Source: Trema orientale (Eukaryota > Streptophyta > Magnoliopsida > Rosales > Cannabaceae). From it: DNA of 64,000 bases. The stretch's first letter is position 1, and each line of letters starts with the position of its first letter. A model generated the notes under the pieces. It was given only the letters and a program-made list of their open reading frames with translations, did no database searches and was not told the origin of the DNA. Positions 22,699-33,142 of this stretch are shown here, piece after piece. Position numbers and translations under genes: made by a program. The stretch covers positions 199,693-263,692 of the forward strand of contig JXTC01000004.1 in the NCBI GenBank assembly GCA_002914845.1. Reading direction: 5' to 3'.

Positions 22699-24765
22699 TT
22701 ACTACTAAGTCACTAAAAAACAAACTCCTATTGACCAGGACAACAAATGACTCAACTAACACAACATAAACTAATATTATTGAAGACTTGGTCATATGAC
22801 CTGAACGATGACAACTTAACAAGTATTATATACTAGTAATAAACATACTAAATACATTAACTTGGACCTGCCGACTTGACGAAAATCTAACATTGTCCAA
22901 AATTTGTCGTGCTGGGAAAGGAAAACAATAGCAACTTGACAAATTTGAGCAAAACTTGAATTGACAAAGGCGCAAAACTTACTCGAATCAACAATAAGGT
23001 AGAGTTAGTCTTTCTCCGCAAGTCAACATTACCCACTCCAGCCAGCAAAAATCAAAGTGACGGTATCCTACAGAATAAAGACAACTTATCTCATTGAGAT
23101 AGTGGTAGACCAAGAAAATCCCAGAAAGAAAAAGGGTAGAGCTGATTCAGGAAAAATTACATCAACCATACCATACCATACCTACCACATCAGCAATCAT
23201 AGCAATAAGTGCCGAGGTTTTGGCCGGAATTTGAGCTCTGCCAGCCATTTAAAAAGCCGAAAAGATAAAAATAAAATAAAAACCATAAGGATTAAGCAAT
23301 CCTATCCATGCTAGAGTAGCTAATGTAGTGCAAAGAGCTGCATGCAATGCATGACTTATCATAAGATTGCTTAAGCACTTGTTACTTCAAAGTATCTGTT
23401 TATATTATTGTGGTACCAAGAATAAGACTCCAATGCCTACATTTATCTTTCTCCAATCTTTTAGCTATGTATGAAAATTTGAAAATAATTTAAAAATTGA
23501 AACTAATTTATTGAGGTTGAATGTATAATATAAAAATATTTCGTATGGTTAAGCTAAAAGCCCCAAAGCTTTGCTTTTTTTTCCCAATAGCCAAGTTAAT
23601 GTTAGTAAGCAAGTAAAATAACCAAGGAAATGGAATACCCAAAATCGAAAGCAAATTAATTTGAATATCACTCACAATTAATTGCTCAGTTCAGTCCTTA
23701 TAATACGATACAAAAAAATGAATCATCAGCAGTTTAATATAAAAATTCAGTGCAATTGAGGGGGCGATCAATAGGAGTTAGAAATCAAGAAATTTATCTT
23801 TTAAAAAAAATAAAATAAAAGAAAAGAAAAACCAACCAACCAAAACCAACCGTGACTTGTTGGGGTTTCGAGGCACAGAAAGATGAAGATCGATCCGACC
23901 CACATCCACTGCTGACTGCTGAAACAAATGGCCGGATCCGAATGAAATACGATCACGGCGGTTTTAGTTACTTGGGCCTACATGACAGTTATACAGCCCA
24001 CATTTAAACCAATTTTAGGCCTAAAGCCCATATATTTTTATTTTATCTAAAGGCATTATTCATCCAGGAAGTTTTTGAGGGAGATAGTATAAGAAGACTG
24101 GGGAAGTGTTGGCATTCATATATTGAAAACTGAATGAAAGTAAAAAGCAATCAGTCTTTGCTCTTTGTGCTGTGTTGTGTTTGAGAATTATTTATTAGCG
24201 CATTAGCTAGCTAGCTAGCTAGCTAGGAAAGGCACTTCCACTTCCACTTTCTACTTGTAGTTTGTTGTTGAGCTTACTCGGCTGTCTTAGAGCTAGCTGA
24301 GCTGATGAATCATGAATCTGCATATTGAGGCCGCCACTCGGCATAATATGTTCAATTTGGACAAAATATTCTTTCTATGCATTCAATTGACAGACCATTA
24401 TTGCTCCTTTTTGTTTCCAATCATCTAAATGATTCTTGTCCCCCATTTCTTTCTTTCTTTCTTTCTTTCTTTTCATTATTTGCTTCATTACGATTATGCA
24501 ACTCGCAACTTTTGAAATGTACAGCAATTCCTTGAATTCATTCTACCTAGGGCTAGCCTCAAAGTCTACATTTATTCTTCTCGTTCAAACATTATCGATT
24601 ATTATCAAAATTCCAATGCTACTTGCTTTTATCACAAATAGACATTCATTATATCCTCTGCCTAATTTTCATAAAATAACAAGACCATCTAAATTCTAAT
24701 TGAGTTTCATCTAATTTAGTTTAAATTGACATTAGAAACAATAATAATAATAATGACCAGAAATA
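22699..24765. other. Intergenic DNA flanking the Copia element
   Basis: No gene. I searched the minus strand for the missing VHA-F N-terminal exon (MIADEDT, VDLRRKTNYL) and did not find it. The region has an (agct)n run near 24206-24226, a (ctttc)n/(tttc)n run near 24448-24472, and short AT-rich ORFs without family features. Confidence 0.6.
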
Positions 24766-24915
24766 TACAACGAGTTCCTTCTCATGCCATTTGGGCTTAC
24801 AAATGACCCCACACTACCTTCTGTAATTTGATGAGTGATATCTTTTATAACTTATGACTATATTGATCGCTTCCTTGTTGTCTATCTTGATGACATTGTT
24901 CTTCACAGTGAGAAC
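24766..24915 (+). pseudogene. Ty3/gypsy reverse transcriptase remnant
   Basis: About 150 bp encode, with frameshifts, two neighbouring RT motifs of gypsy elements: EFLLMPFGLTNDPT (usual MPFGLTNAPATF) and, in another frame, DRFLVVYLDDIVLHSEN. The second contains the catalytic YLDD box. At least one indel (near 24813) and an in-frame stop (near 24854) break it. No LTRs or other pol domains were seen nearby. Confidence 0.8.
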
Positions 24916-26409
24916 TAATCAGTATCCATTCCTTAATCTAACGGGATATTTTCTTAATGTAAATAACTCATTTGAAAATGATGCACGCACGCAACATTTA
25001 CACGAAACAATTATGTACATACCATCAAGTAAGCTAAAAGAAAGAAAGAAAGAAAGAAAACAAAACAAGATAAAATGAAAAGAAAAATAAAAGTTCATTT
25101 ATGCCTTTCTTATCTTTTCCTCGTTCTGTTTGGAGTTCTGCTCATGCAATTGAGCTTTGTAACCATATGGATATGGGTCCTTAAGAGACGGCTAAATGTT
25201 AAAGCAGGCAGCCAATGGAACTATGGAAGAGAAATTGCTGTAACATATAAAGAAGAATGTCAAAATATTATGACCACACAACTCGGCCCCAAAGTACACG
25301 ATTTATCGGTACAAATATTTATTCCACATTTCCGATTCCACTGATAAACTAATAAAGCTCCCTTCACAAGCCGAAGCTGCTCCTCTGAACTAAACCCTGT
25401 ACGAGGAAGGAAGTAACTATTATATTAACAAACTTAAACTTCAAGCCCTTCAACAACATAGGGTCTATCATGTCATATTATACTCAAGACAAAAGCTCAA
25501 CGCACAGAAACTATCCAACACTTTATTATGTTACTTCCTCGAAGAAAATTTAAAAATGAATTTAGATGCAAGAATTAGGATGCATAGAAACAGTCCAAAC
25601 AGCCATTATTCCTGCTATAATTCATTCACCTTATGTTGTAGTCTTAACCACACGACCACAGTGCTTGTAGATGGATTCAATAAGGCAATTACAAGTGATT
25701 CAAAATGAAGCTAGGCCAATGATATTGCAAGCAAGTTCCATAAGTACATATTTACACAAACATTATTCATTATCGGTATACCGATGTGCATCAGTTTAAT
25801 CACAAGTACTGTTGTATTGTCCTAACTCAAACAAAAACATTTGGTATGTCTAAATGTGATTGGAAGTCATAAACATATGCCTTGCTCAGCCTACAAATGA
25901 TCATAAAAGACATTCAATCATTTGAAACTTCCAAGCATAAGTCAATGATTTTCTTCATTTCCAGGATAACTGTATACTACATTCAAGAAGGTATTCGTTT
26001 GAAAATGAATCTTCTTATCAGTCTGACTCCAATGTTATTTATCAAGTTTCACAAACAGCCCAAAGGTTTTATCTATTTGTTCAAGTATTGAGCGTCTTTT
26101 GAGTAAAAGGAACCATATATTACACTATAGGTGAGGTAATTGCATTAGCACCAAACCAACACTGGTATATACCTTATAGCAAAGCGGCAATAATATTACG
26201 CAGCAAGTTCATTCCAACTGTTCTGTTCTTAACAAAGACAATAATCATGCAACCAACTAGAAATGCCACACAAAAGTGAATATAAAACCAAAACAACGAA
26301 TCTGAAACTCTAAACTTGACTCATAAAACCAAGAAACAGAAACAAACAAACGGGTTTTGCAATGAGAAAAGTGAAAATAATATGGCTAAAAGAAAGGATT
26401 TAGAGTGTT
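24916..26409. other. Intergenic DNA and probable 3'UTR of the next minus-strand gene
   Basis: No recognised gene. An 89-codon ORF at 25075-25344 (+) has a hydrophobic segment (LFLVLFGVLLMQLSFVTIWIW) but no family resemblance. It follows an (aaag)n run and is probably chance. A few hundred bases below 26410 are likely 3'UTR of the minus-strand gene. Confidence 0.5.
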
Positions 26410-27009
26410 TTATATGAACCTTGAAGAGTCGACATTCAAGTTCCGATGAAGGATTCGAGCCTGACCAACGTCAGCATCGTCGATCAATTCCCTAAGCCCC
26501 AAATTGACCACCTTCTCCTCTTTCTCTGCCTCCTCAACGTTCTGGTCCTTCTTACTCAGATTCTTGCCCTGAAGTCTCTCAAAGTAATTCCCATATATGT
26601 ACTCGGGCGTATAGCCGTTATCCTCATCGAAGAGCATGATGTGGCCGTGCCACTCCCACACCCGGTAGTCCGAGCCGTTTTCCTGGTGAAAGCCCACGCA
26701 GACGTGGTGGTCAGTGATGGTCACCGCCTGCCCTGAATTGGGCTTGAGCTGGTCGGTCCTTCCGGTGAGGATGAGGCGAATGATCTCCTTCTCGAGCTTG
26801 GATTCCTCTTTGGCCAGGTGGGTTTTGGTGTTGTCGTCTGCATCGTCGTCCTCGTCGGAGAAATGGGCGGAGTCGAGGAGAAGGTCCTCGAGGGATTGGG
26901 AATGGGATAAGGAGAACAAAGGGTTGGTGGGAGGAGGCCGAATTTGGAGTCTGCCCATCAGGCTCTGGAGGAGAAGGTTGTCTAAGCTGCTGCTGCTGCT
27001 GCTGTTCAT
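26410..27009 (-). CDS. Conserved plant protein of unknown function, single exon
   Basis: Intronless ORF of 199 aa from the chosen ATG at 27009 (MNSSSSSSLDNLLLQSLMG). An in-frame ATG at 27072 would add 21 residues of no clear character. The first half is acidic and Ser-rich (FSDEDDDADDN). The second half holds a compact, well-preserved-looking block: KLEKEIIRLILTGRTDQLKP, SGQAVTITDHHVCVGFHQ and DYRVWEWHGHIMLFDEDNGY, then TPEYIYGNYFERL. I recognise this block from uncharacterised plant proteins but know of no assigned function. There is no signal peptide or membrane span, so a soluble protein is likely. A nearby promoter is plausible in 27070-27250. Confidence 0.8.
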   Translation of the reverse strand: MNSSSSSSLDNLLLQSLMGRLQIRPPPTNPLFSLSHSQSLEDLLLDSAHFSDEDDDADDNTKTHLAKEESKLEKEIIRLILTGRTDQLKPNSGQAVTITDHHVCVGFHQENGSDYRVWEWHGHIMLFDEDNGYTPEYIYGNYFERLQGKNLSKKDQNVEEAEKEEKVVNLGLRELIDDADVGQARILHRNLNVDSSRFI

Positions 27010-29073
27010 GTTTGGTTGCGCTAGCGCACAGAGAGAGGGTTTAGACCAGAGAATCAGACCAGACCACACCACACCACACCAGAATGAAATGAATGAATAA
27101 TAAGGGGAAAGGGTTTTAGAAAGAGGAGGAAGAGGGCTGGCTGGGGTTTTGGCTTTTGGGGACGTTTGTTTGTTTGTATGTATGTAGGGAACTTGTGTTA
27201 GAGTAGAGAATAATGGGAATTTATAAGCTTTGGAGGAAATAAAATAAATAAAAATATCCCAAGTTTACTATTTTGTTTATAGTTTCCCCTACGCAAAAAT
27301 AATTCAATCTCATTTTTCAAGCCGAAAAATTAAATAAATAAAAGAAAAAGAACATCCAATGTTCTTTGTTTTCCTTTAATTTAAGGGCTGTTTGGCAATT
27401 TTTATATATACATATATATATTTTTTAATTTTGGAAAATTGTGGTGCAATCTACGATCTTACTAGGAATAAATGCCAACGAGGCAACGAAAATAAACACG
27501 AGCATAACTCATGGTTACCCGTTCTCCGCATTGAATTATTGTGTTTATCTTATTTATTTAGGTTCCTTATAAAGTTTAGGTAGGAATTGCTAAACACCCA
27601 CCCTTAACTATAAATATGGGCCCTTTACCAACATCACTGAGCGGCTACTTTGCGTTTGCTTATTTATTATTTAATTTATTGTACATATTAGTCGTTGATT
27701 CTAGTTTAAGATTTTGATCATCATTTATTGACTAAACCGTCGTAAGTTTTTCCATATACGTTATTGTATCTCACTTCTCACATAACAAGAAAACAAGTTT
27801 TTGGCCTCATATGATTAGAGGAAAATTGGCTTTTTTAACTAATATATAAGGAGACATGAAATAAACACATATGACATTAGATTAAAAATGTGGTCACAAC
27901 AGCATGCATAGCATGTGATAACAAAAACAGTTATTTTGATTCAAATGGATTCTAGTTCAAACTTTAAACATGCAAATAAACATAGAAAGGGAATTTGTAT
28001 CTCTTATTCTTTCATGACTTTTTCAAATACTTTTCTGATTATTATTTGACTACGTCGCACAATAATGAACACAATCTCAAAATTCTTCTCCACGCCAGTC
28101 AGCCCTTTTGTTTCACCTTCGGTTCCTTCACTATTTTCATGGAGAATTGGGAAGTGTGGGGGACTGAACTCAGTGAAGGACCGTAGGAGAGTCTAATAAC
28201 GAAATTGCACTTCATTCCATTCCATCTCAAAAATTCTTTAACGTTTGACAAAGAGCAACAAAGTCCATTGCAATGCAAGGGCTTCATTGACATCGTATCA
28301 AAGTAACACATAACATAACAGAAAAATTTTCTCTATCTTTTTTCTTCTTGTCAAAGACTCGATCGGCCAAAAAACATGATAGCAAAAAATAAATTTCAAA
28401 AGAATGTAAAAAAATATAAAAATAAAATGAGAGGTGTAAACACAGACCCTTAAGTAAACACTTCCTCCTTTTAAAACATTCATATGTATGATTCAATACT
28501 TGTAAGCATATTTGGAACTTACCCGTCTAGAAGTTGTAGTATAAACCACCAAAGGAGTGGAGATAGTTCTTTCCTTTTGGTTTCAGTTACATTAATAGGC
28601 GATGTATGTAATAGGGTAGTTTCCTTTTGGTTTGAAACGAGTTAAGATATGTTTCTGAGTGTATGTAGACTCGTGTGTGGACTTTTGCTAAGGTGTTAGA
28701 GGAACACACTTACATTGAATGCTGGATTGCTTCATAGGCAGTGGAGGTAGGAAGAAAATCATTAGCTGCAACTTCCTTGTTCTCACGTTTCATGTCTGTT
28801 CATTTCGTAAGGGAAAATATTTGATGCCATAGGACCACAAAAAGGGAAATTTTATATATTGTTTCTTCAATGAACTCAAAGAAAAAGCATTGCATTTTTG
28901 CCAATTACAAGTGATAATGACACCAGCTCTCTTGTATTGCAAAAACACACCCCAAAAAAAAAAAAGAAAAAAAAAAAGAAGCAAGTAACTTTAAGGATCA
29001 TACATCATAGATCAGAAGAAGATTCGATATAGGCTGAATGTCTTTCAACAAGGAGTTGAATAAGGGGATTTTC
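27010..29073. other. Intergenic DNA
   Basis: Proximal 200 bp: promoter and leader of the minus-strand gene. The rest is AT-rich with small unrecognised ORFs. No tRNA, TE protein or conserved coding block was seen. Confidence 0.55.
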
Positions 29074-29596
29074 CTAGTCATCAAGACCTAGATCCTTGTT
29101 TCGGCGAACTGAAATCTTTTCACTACTTGTGACAACCACAACCTCCTCTTTGCGGGTTGACAGCTCGTTTGCTATCACCGTGTTCATCTTGTACTTTTCA
29201 AGAGCGCTGAAACTGCCCTCTGTAAAAGAATCTTTGAATCTGTCACTAGCTGTTTAATCAGGCAGCAACACAATTATCAGTCCCAGGAAAGTATACTTGG
29301 AAAACAATTTTTCCTCTTCGACCCTTTTTTTCTTTTCTTTTTTCCCAGATCTACTGTAACGGTTGAATTGCATAATATATTGGTGTAAGGTGGTGACAGA
29401 GAACTTGTCCACTAATAACCCTTGAATAATCGGTGAATGCAATCAACTGGTGGTGGTGGCAAAGAATCTGACCTTGAATGAAATGAAAAAAGGCCTTTTG
29501 GAGCCCAGTCTTGCCTAAGCGCACTGATAACATCTTTGGCACCTGAGTTAGTTCCATGTTCAAAGGGCCAGATGCTGATTGAATCTTATGTTCTGC
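29074..29596 (-). pseudogene. Last two exons of an unrecognised gene, apparently 5'-truncated
   Basis: Two minus-strand exons (29596-29473 and 29219-29074) join in frame at good splice sites (ag/GCAGAA..., ATTCAAG/gtcag, tttacag/AGGGC). They encode about 89 residues ending in a stop. The sequence starts AEHKIQSASGPLNMELTQVP. It continues through LSVRLGKTGLQKAFFHFIQ and [12 protein letters not shown] to the tail [14 protein letters not shown]. Codon use and splice-frame continuity look like real coding sequence. I could not name the family. No upstream exon or start codon was found between 29597 and the tRNA gene at 29984, nor just beyond it, so this is probably a truncated duplicate. The alternative is a gene whose small 5' exons I missed. 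Confidence 0.55.
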
Positions 29597-29983
29597 CTGC
29601 ACAGGTAAAACTCATGCTTTAAAGAAACAAAAAAATAATAAAAAATAGCCCACAGTTGAAATGACGCATTCAGATGCACATATGTATATATATATATATA
29701 TATTCAGGAATATTAGAAGCAGCCAAAAACTTCCCACCCCGACAATTGAGTTGAAAAACGATTCGATTTCCGCATTTAAGTCGCCATCTAGAATTACCAA
29801 GATTTCATAAGCAAAACTCAAAAAGTTTAAAACCCACGAACAAATGGTTTTGTATTATTATAGCTACCTTATTTTTGTAACACCTTGTCAAACGGGCCTT
29901 GAACATCAACCACGTCCGGCCCATATATTGGGCCCAAAAGTAAAATAAGAAACTTGAAACAAAAACATAATCCGTACGGGGAT

Positions 29984-30055
29984 TGAACCCGACGTGAATC
30001 GAACACGCAACCTTCTGATCTGGAGTCAGACGCGCTACCATTGCGCCACGGATCC
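29984..30055 (-). tRNA. tRNA-Trp (anticodon CCA)
   Basis: 72 nt on the minus strand: GGATCCGTGGCGCAATGGTA at the 5' end, anticodon loop CTCCAGA with CCA, and T-arm GTTCGATTC. The 7-bp acceptor stem (GGATCCG with CGGGTTC) pairs with two G-U wobbles. No intron. The internal A and B boxes are intact. The CCA tail is not encoded, as expected for a nuclear gene. Confidence 0.97.
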
Positions 30056-30601
30056 ACTTCCCATTGAGCCTTCAAAATTTCTATTAACGTCTTTTTTGGG
30101 TCCAATACCATTTAATAATTCTCTTCAAGTAACTTTGGAAAAAAAAAAAAAAGGTAAAATAATATTTAAAGTCCACAATTTAATATCAACAAGGAGAGTA
30201 AAGACTAAAGACAGACAAGCCAACAAGTAATACGGTGTCGTTTCCATATAAAATTTTTTTTATAAACAAAATACAAAAATGAAGTGGAAGTGCGTCGTTT
30301 TGGATATACTATCAAGATGAGATGATCTAATACATCTCATTATTGGATCGGTCGGGCAGACGGTGTTTGCCCAATCCATCAAATGAACAGAGATAGATGG
30401 CAATGATGAGAAATGAAATCCAACGGTCAGGAGTTGTTTTCCTCAGCCTCTCCTAAAGGTTTGGGTTTGGATTTAGATTTAGATTTAGACCTCTGACTGA
30501 ATGAAGATATAGATTTACATTATTACCTCCTTTGTCCTTCCTTTTGGCTTTTGATATTTGATTTTGTCTTTCTTTCTTTCTTTCTTTCTTTCTTTTGCTC
30601 T
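30056..30601. other. Promoter region of the Rab gene
   Basis: No gene. It includes 'ggatttagatttagatttaga' repeats near 30469-30490 and a (tttc)n run at about 30567-30596 just before the TATA box. Confidence 0.55.
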
Positions 30602-30609
30602 TATAAATA
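30602..30609 (+). promoter_or_regulatory. TATA box of the RABE1 gene
   Basis: 'tataaata' lies about 200 bp before the start codon, after a pyrimidine (tttc)n tract typical of plant core promoters (Y-patch-like). The leader downstream may contain a 5'UTR intron. Confidence 0.5.
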
Positions 30610-30804
30610 TCTTTGAAAGCAAAGCGGGCGGGCGGGGCGGTGCTGACGACGGAGCCACGAACTCAACACACACCGCATTCTGCTTCCTGATCTGGTATTT
30701 CTTTTATTCATTCATTGTTCATTTTCTTTTCCAGAAATTACATTTTATAATTTAATTAATTAATTATTGTTATAATATATTTTAGATAGTACAATTATTC
30801 CCCG

Positions 30805-33142
30805 ATGGCTGCTCCGCCTGCTCGAGGTCGAGCTGATTACGATTATCTCATAAAGCTTCTCCTCATCGGCGACAGCGGTACGTCTACCATTTTACTTCTC
30901 GACCCGACCCGACCCGACCCGACCCATTAGATTAATAATATATATATATAAATGCAATGCCAATTGTCTTTTTTCTTTTTTTTTTTTCCCCCCGTTCACA
31001 ATTACCAACTTATTCTCTAATTCTATCCCCCATTTTATTCTTCTTTTTGCCTTAGCTTTCACTCCAACTCTATTCTATTGATTGATTGATGTTATTTTTG
31101 GGAATAATGTAATGTATATATGTAGGAGGAGAATTACGATTAAGTTTAAGATTAAGATTGTAATATATGTAGCATTCCCATTCCCTTTCCCTGTAACATT
31201 CAATTCCGTTTCTTCAAAAGTGTTTCTTCTAAAGTATTCTACACTAACTACTACATTACATTCAATCTGTTATAACTATTTACGTATCGTCACTCTTCCG
31301 CACTTACCATGGCTTCTGCTTCCAACTAGCTACTTGGATTCATTTTTACGTAAATGTAAATACATTTTTTTTGAAAAAAAAAAAAAAAAGAAAAAAAAAT
31401 CACCCATGGTTAAGATGAGATAAGAGATGAGATGACATCACATACCATATGTCTGTCTATAACTTCATTGATTGTACCATTTTGGATTCTCTATCAATTC
31501 TGTTTTGCTCATTTCATTTTATTGTTTTTTGCAGGTGTGGGTAAGAGTTGCCTTCTTTTGCGTTTCTCTGATGGCTCCTTCACTACAAGTTTTATTACAA
31601 CCATTGGGTAGGTTTTTTTTTTCTTTTTTTTTAAATAGATTTTTCTGTTCTTTTTTCGTTCTCTCACCAATATGGACTTTCTTTAACAGCATTGATTTCA
31701 AGATAAGGACTATAGAGCTTGATAATAAACGTATTAAATTGCAAATCTGGGATACTGCTGGTCAAGAGCGCTTCCGAACCATTACTACTGGTTAGTATCA
31801 AATGCCACGCCATTGCCATAAATGTTCTTCACTAAAACTATGAGCTTCATAGTCTACTTATGTACACATGATCATAATCACTTAATCAAGGACTTGTTTC
31901 TTAGAACCTTAGTCTAGCATCACTATATAGCTTTGCGTGGATTATATTACGTCCTTTGTATCTTTTAATTGTGCTTATTTCCTTAACAACTGGTCCTTTT
32001 TTTTTTTTTATTTCACAGCTTACTACCGTGGAGCCATGGGTATTTTGCTGGTGTATGATGTCACTGATGAGTCATCTTTTAACAGTAATATCTCTGTTTA
32101 CTATATTCTTGCTTTTTTTCATTCTTCATTTTTCCCAAATTTATGTAATGAGTATAGGGTAATTTTCATGGTCTTGTTAGTTATTTGGCAATAGTGAGAA
32201 GCTGGCTTGTGATTTTATCTGTTAAAGATGAATTGTTTTTCTTATCTTTGAAATGGTTATGGTTTTAATTTCTTCTTGTATTCAGACATCAGGAATTGGA
32301 TCCGTAATATTGAACAACATGCCTCTGACAATGTTAATAAGATCCTCGTGGGCAACAAGGCTGATATGGATGAAAGCAAAAGGGTTTCTTCTCATCTCTC
32401 AATATCTATGTGCTATACTGCTATGTGATGAGGTGATTGTTGATGTTATCTTGACAAGTATCCTATTTCAGGCTGTCCCCACCTCGAAGGGCCAGGCTCT
32501 TGCCGACGAATACGGCATTAAATTCTTTGAGACTGTGAGTTGTTAGTAATGTTGGAACAGATTATCAAATTGTGAACCTTTCTAAATATTCTGTGAGTTG
32601 TTACTGAAGAGATTCTGTGTACTACAGAGTGCAAAGACAAATTTAAACGTGGAGGAGGTTTTCTTTTCAATAGCTAGGGATATTAAGCAAAGACTTGCAG
32701 ATACTGACTCCAGGGTCGAGGTATGTGCCATTGGAATGTTTCTAGTCACCAGTTACAGCATCCTCTCTCCTCTTCTATTTTTCGTTTTTGTTATTATATG
32801 TACGACTATCTCTCACTTTTGCAAGAAAATACCTCTGGTATATCATTTAAACGTAGATGAGCACACTGGGGTGCTTGGAAATGGTATATGTATTTCGGTT
32901 GCGTGTGTGCTGAGGGGGAAGTCTTTCTTTTTCTTTTTTCTTTTTTCCTTTTATTTATTTATTTATTTTTTATAAATATTATTAAATGGTTACCCCAATT
33001 TACCGTGCTAAAGTCAGCCAGCCACGTATGGAGCCTTAATTCTGTTTGATCTTTGCAGCCTCAGACATTCAGGATTAAGCCACAGGGCCAGGAACAAAAT
33101 TCTGACCAAACAGTCCCAAGATCATCTTGTTGTGGTTCTTGA
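30805..33142 (+). CDS. RABE1: Rab GTPase, RABE1/Rab8 class
   Basis: Eight exons (30805-30877, 31535-31607, 31690-31790, 32019-32084, 32286-32383, 32472-32534, 32628-32720, 33059-33142) give 216 aa, the usual length of plant RABE1 proteins. All GTPase motifs are present: GDSGVGKS (P-loop), the switch I Thr in [22 protein letters not shown] and ETSAK. The C-terminus, SSCCGS, holds the two cysteines that are geranylgeranylated for membrane attachment. The effector region [10 protein letters not shown] with [19 protein letters not shown] places it in the Rab8/RABE class. In plants these act in Golgi to plasma-membrane traffic. Intron 1 contains a pentamer repeat (cgacc)n. The RABE1a-e subtype cannot be set by eye. 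Confidence 0.95.

Noticed and set aside
25075-25344. 89-codon ORF with a hydrophobic stretch
   Set aside because: Starts in an (aaag)n run and resembles no family. Expected by chance in AT-rich DNA.
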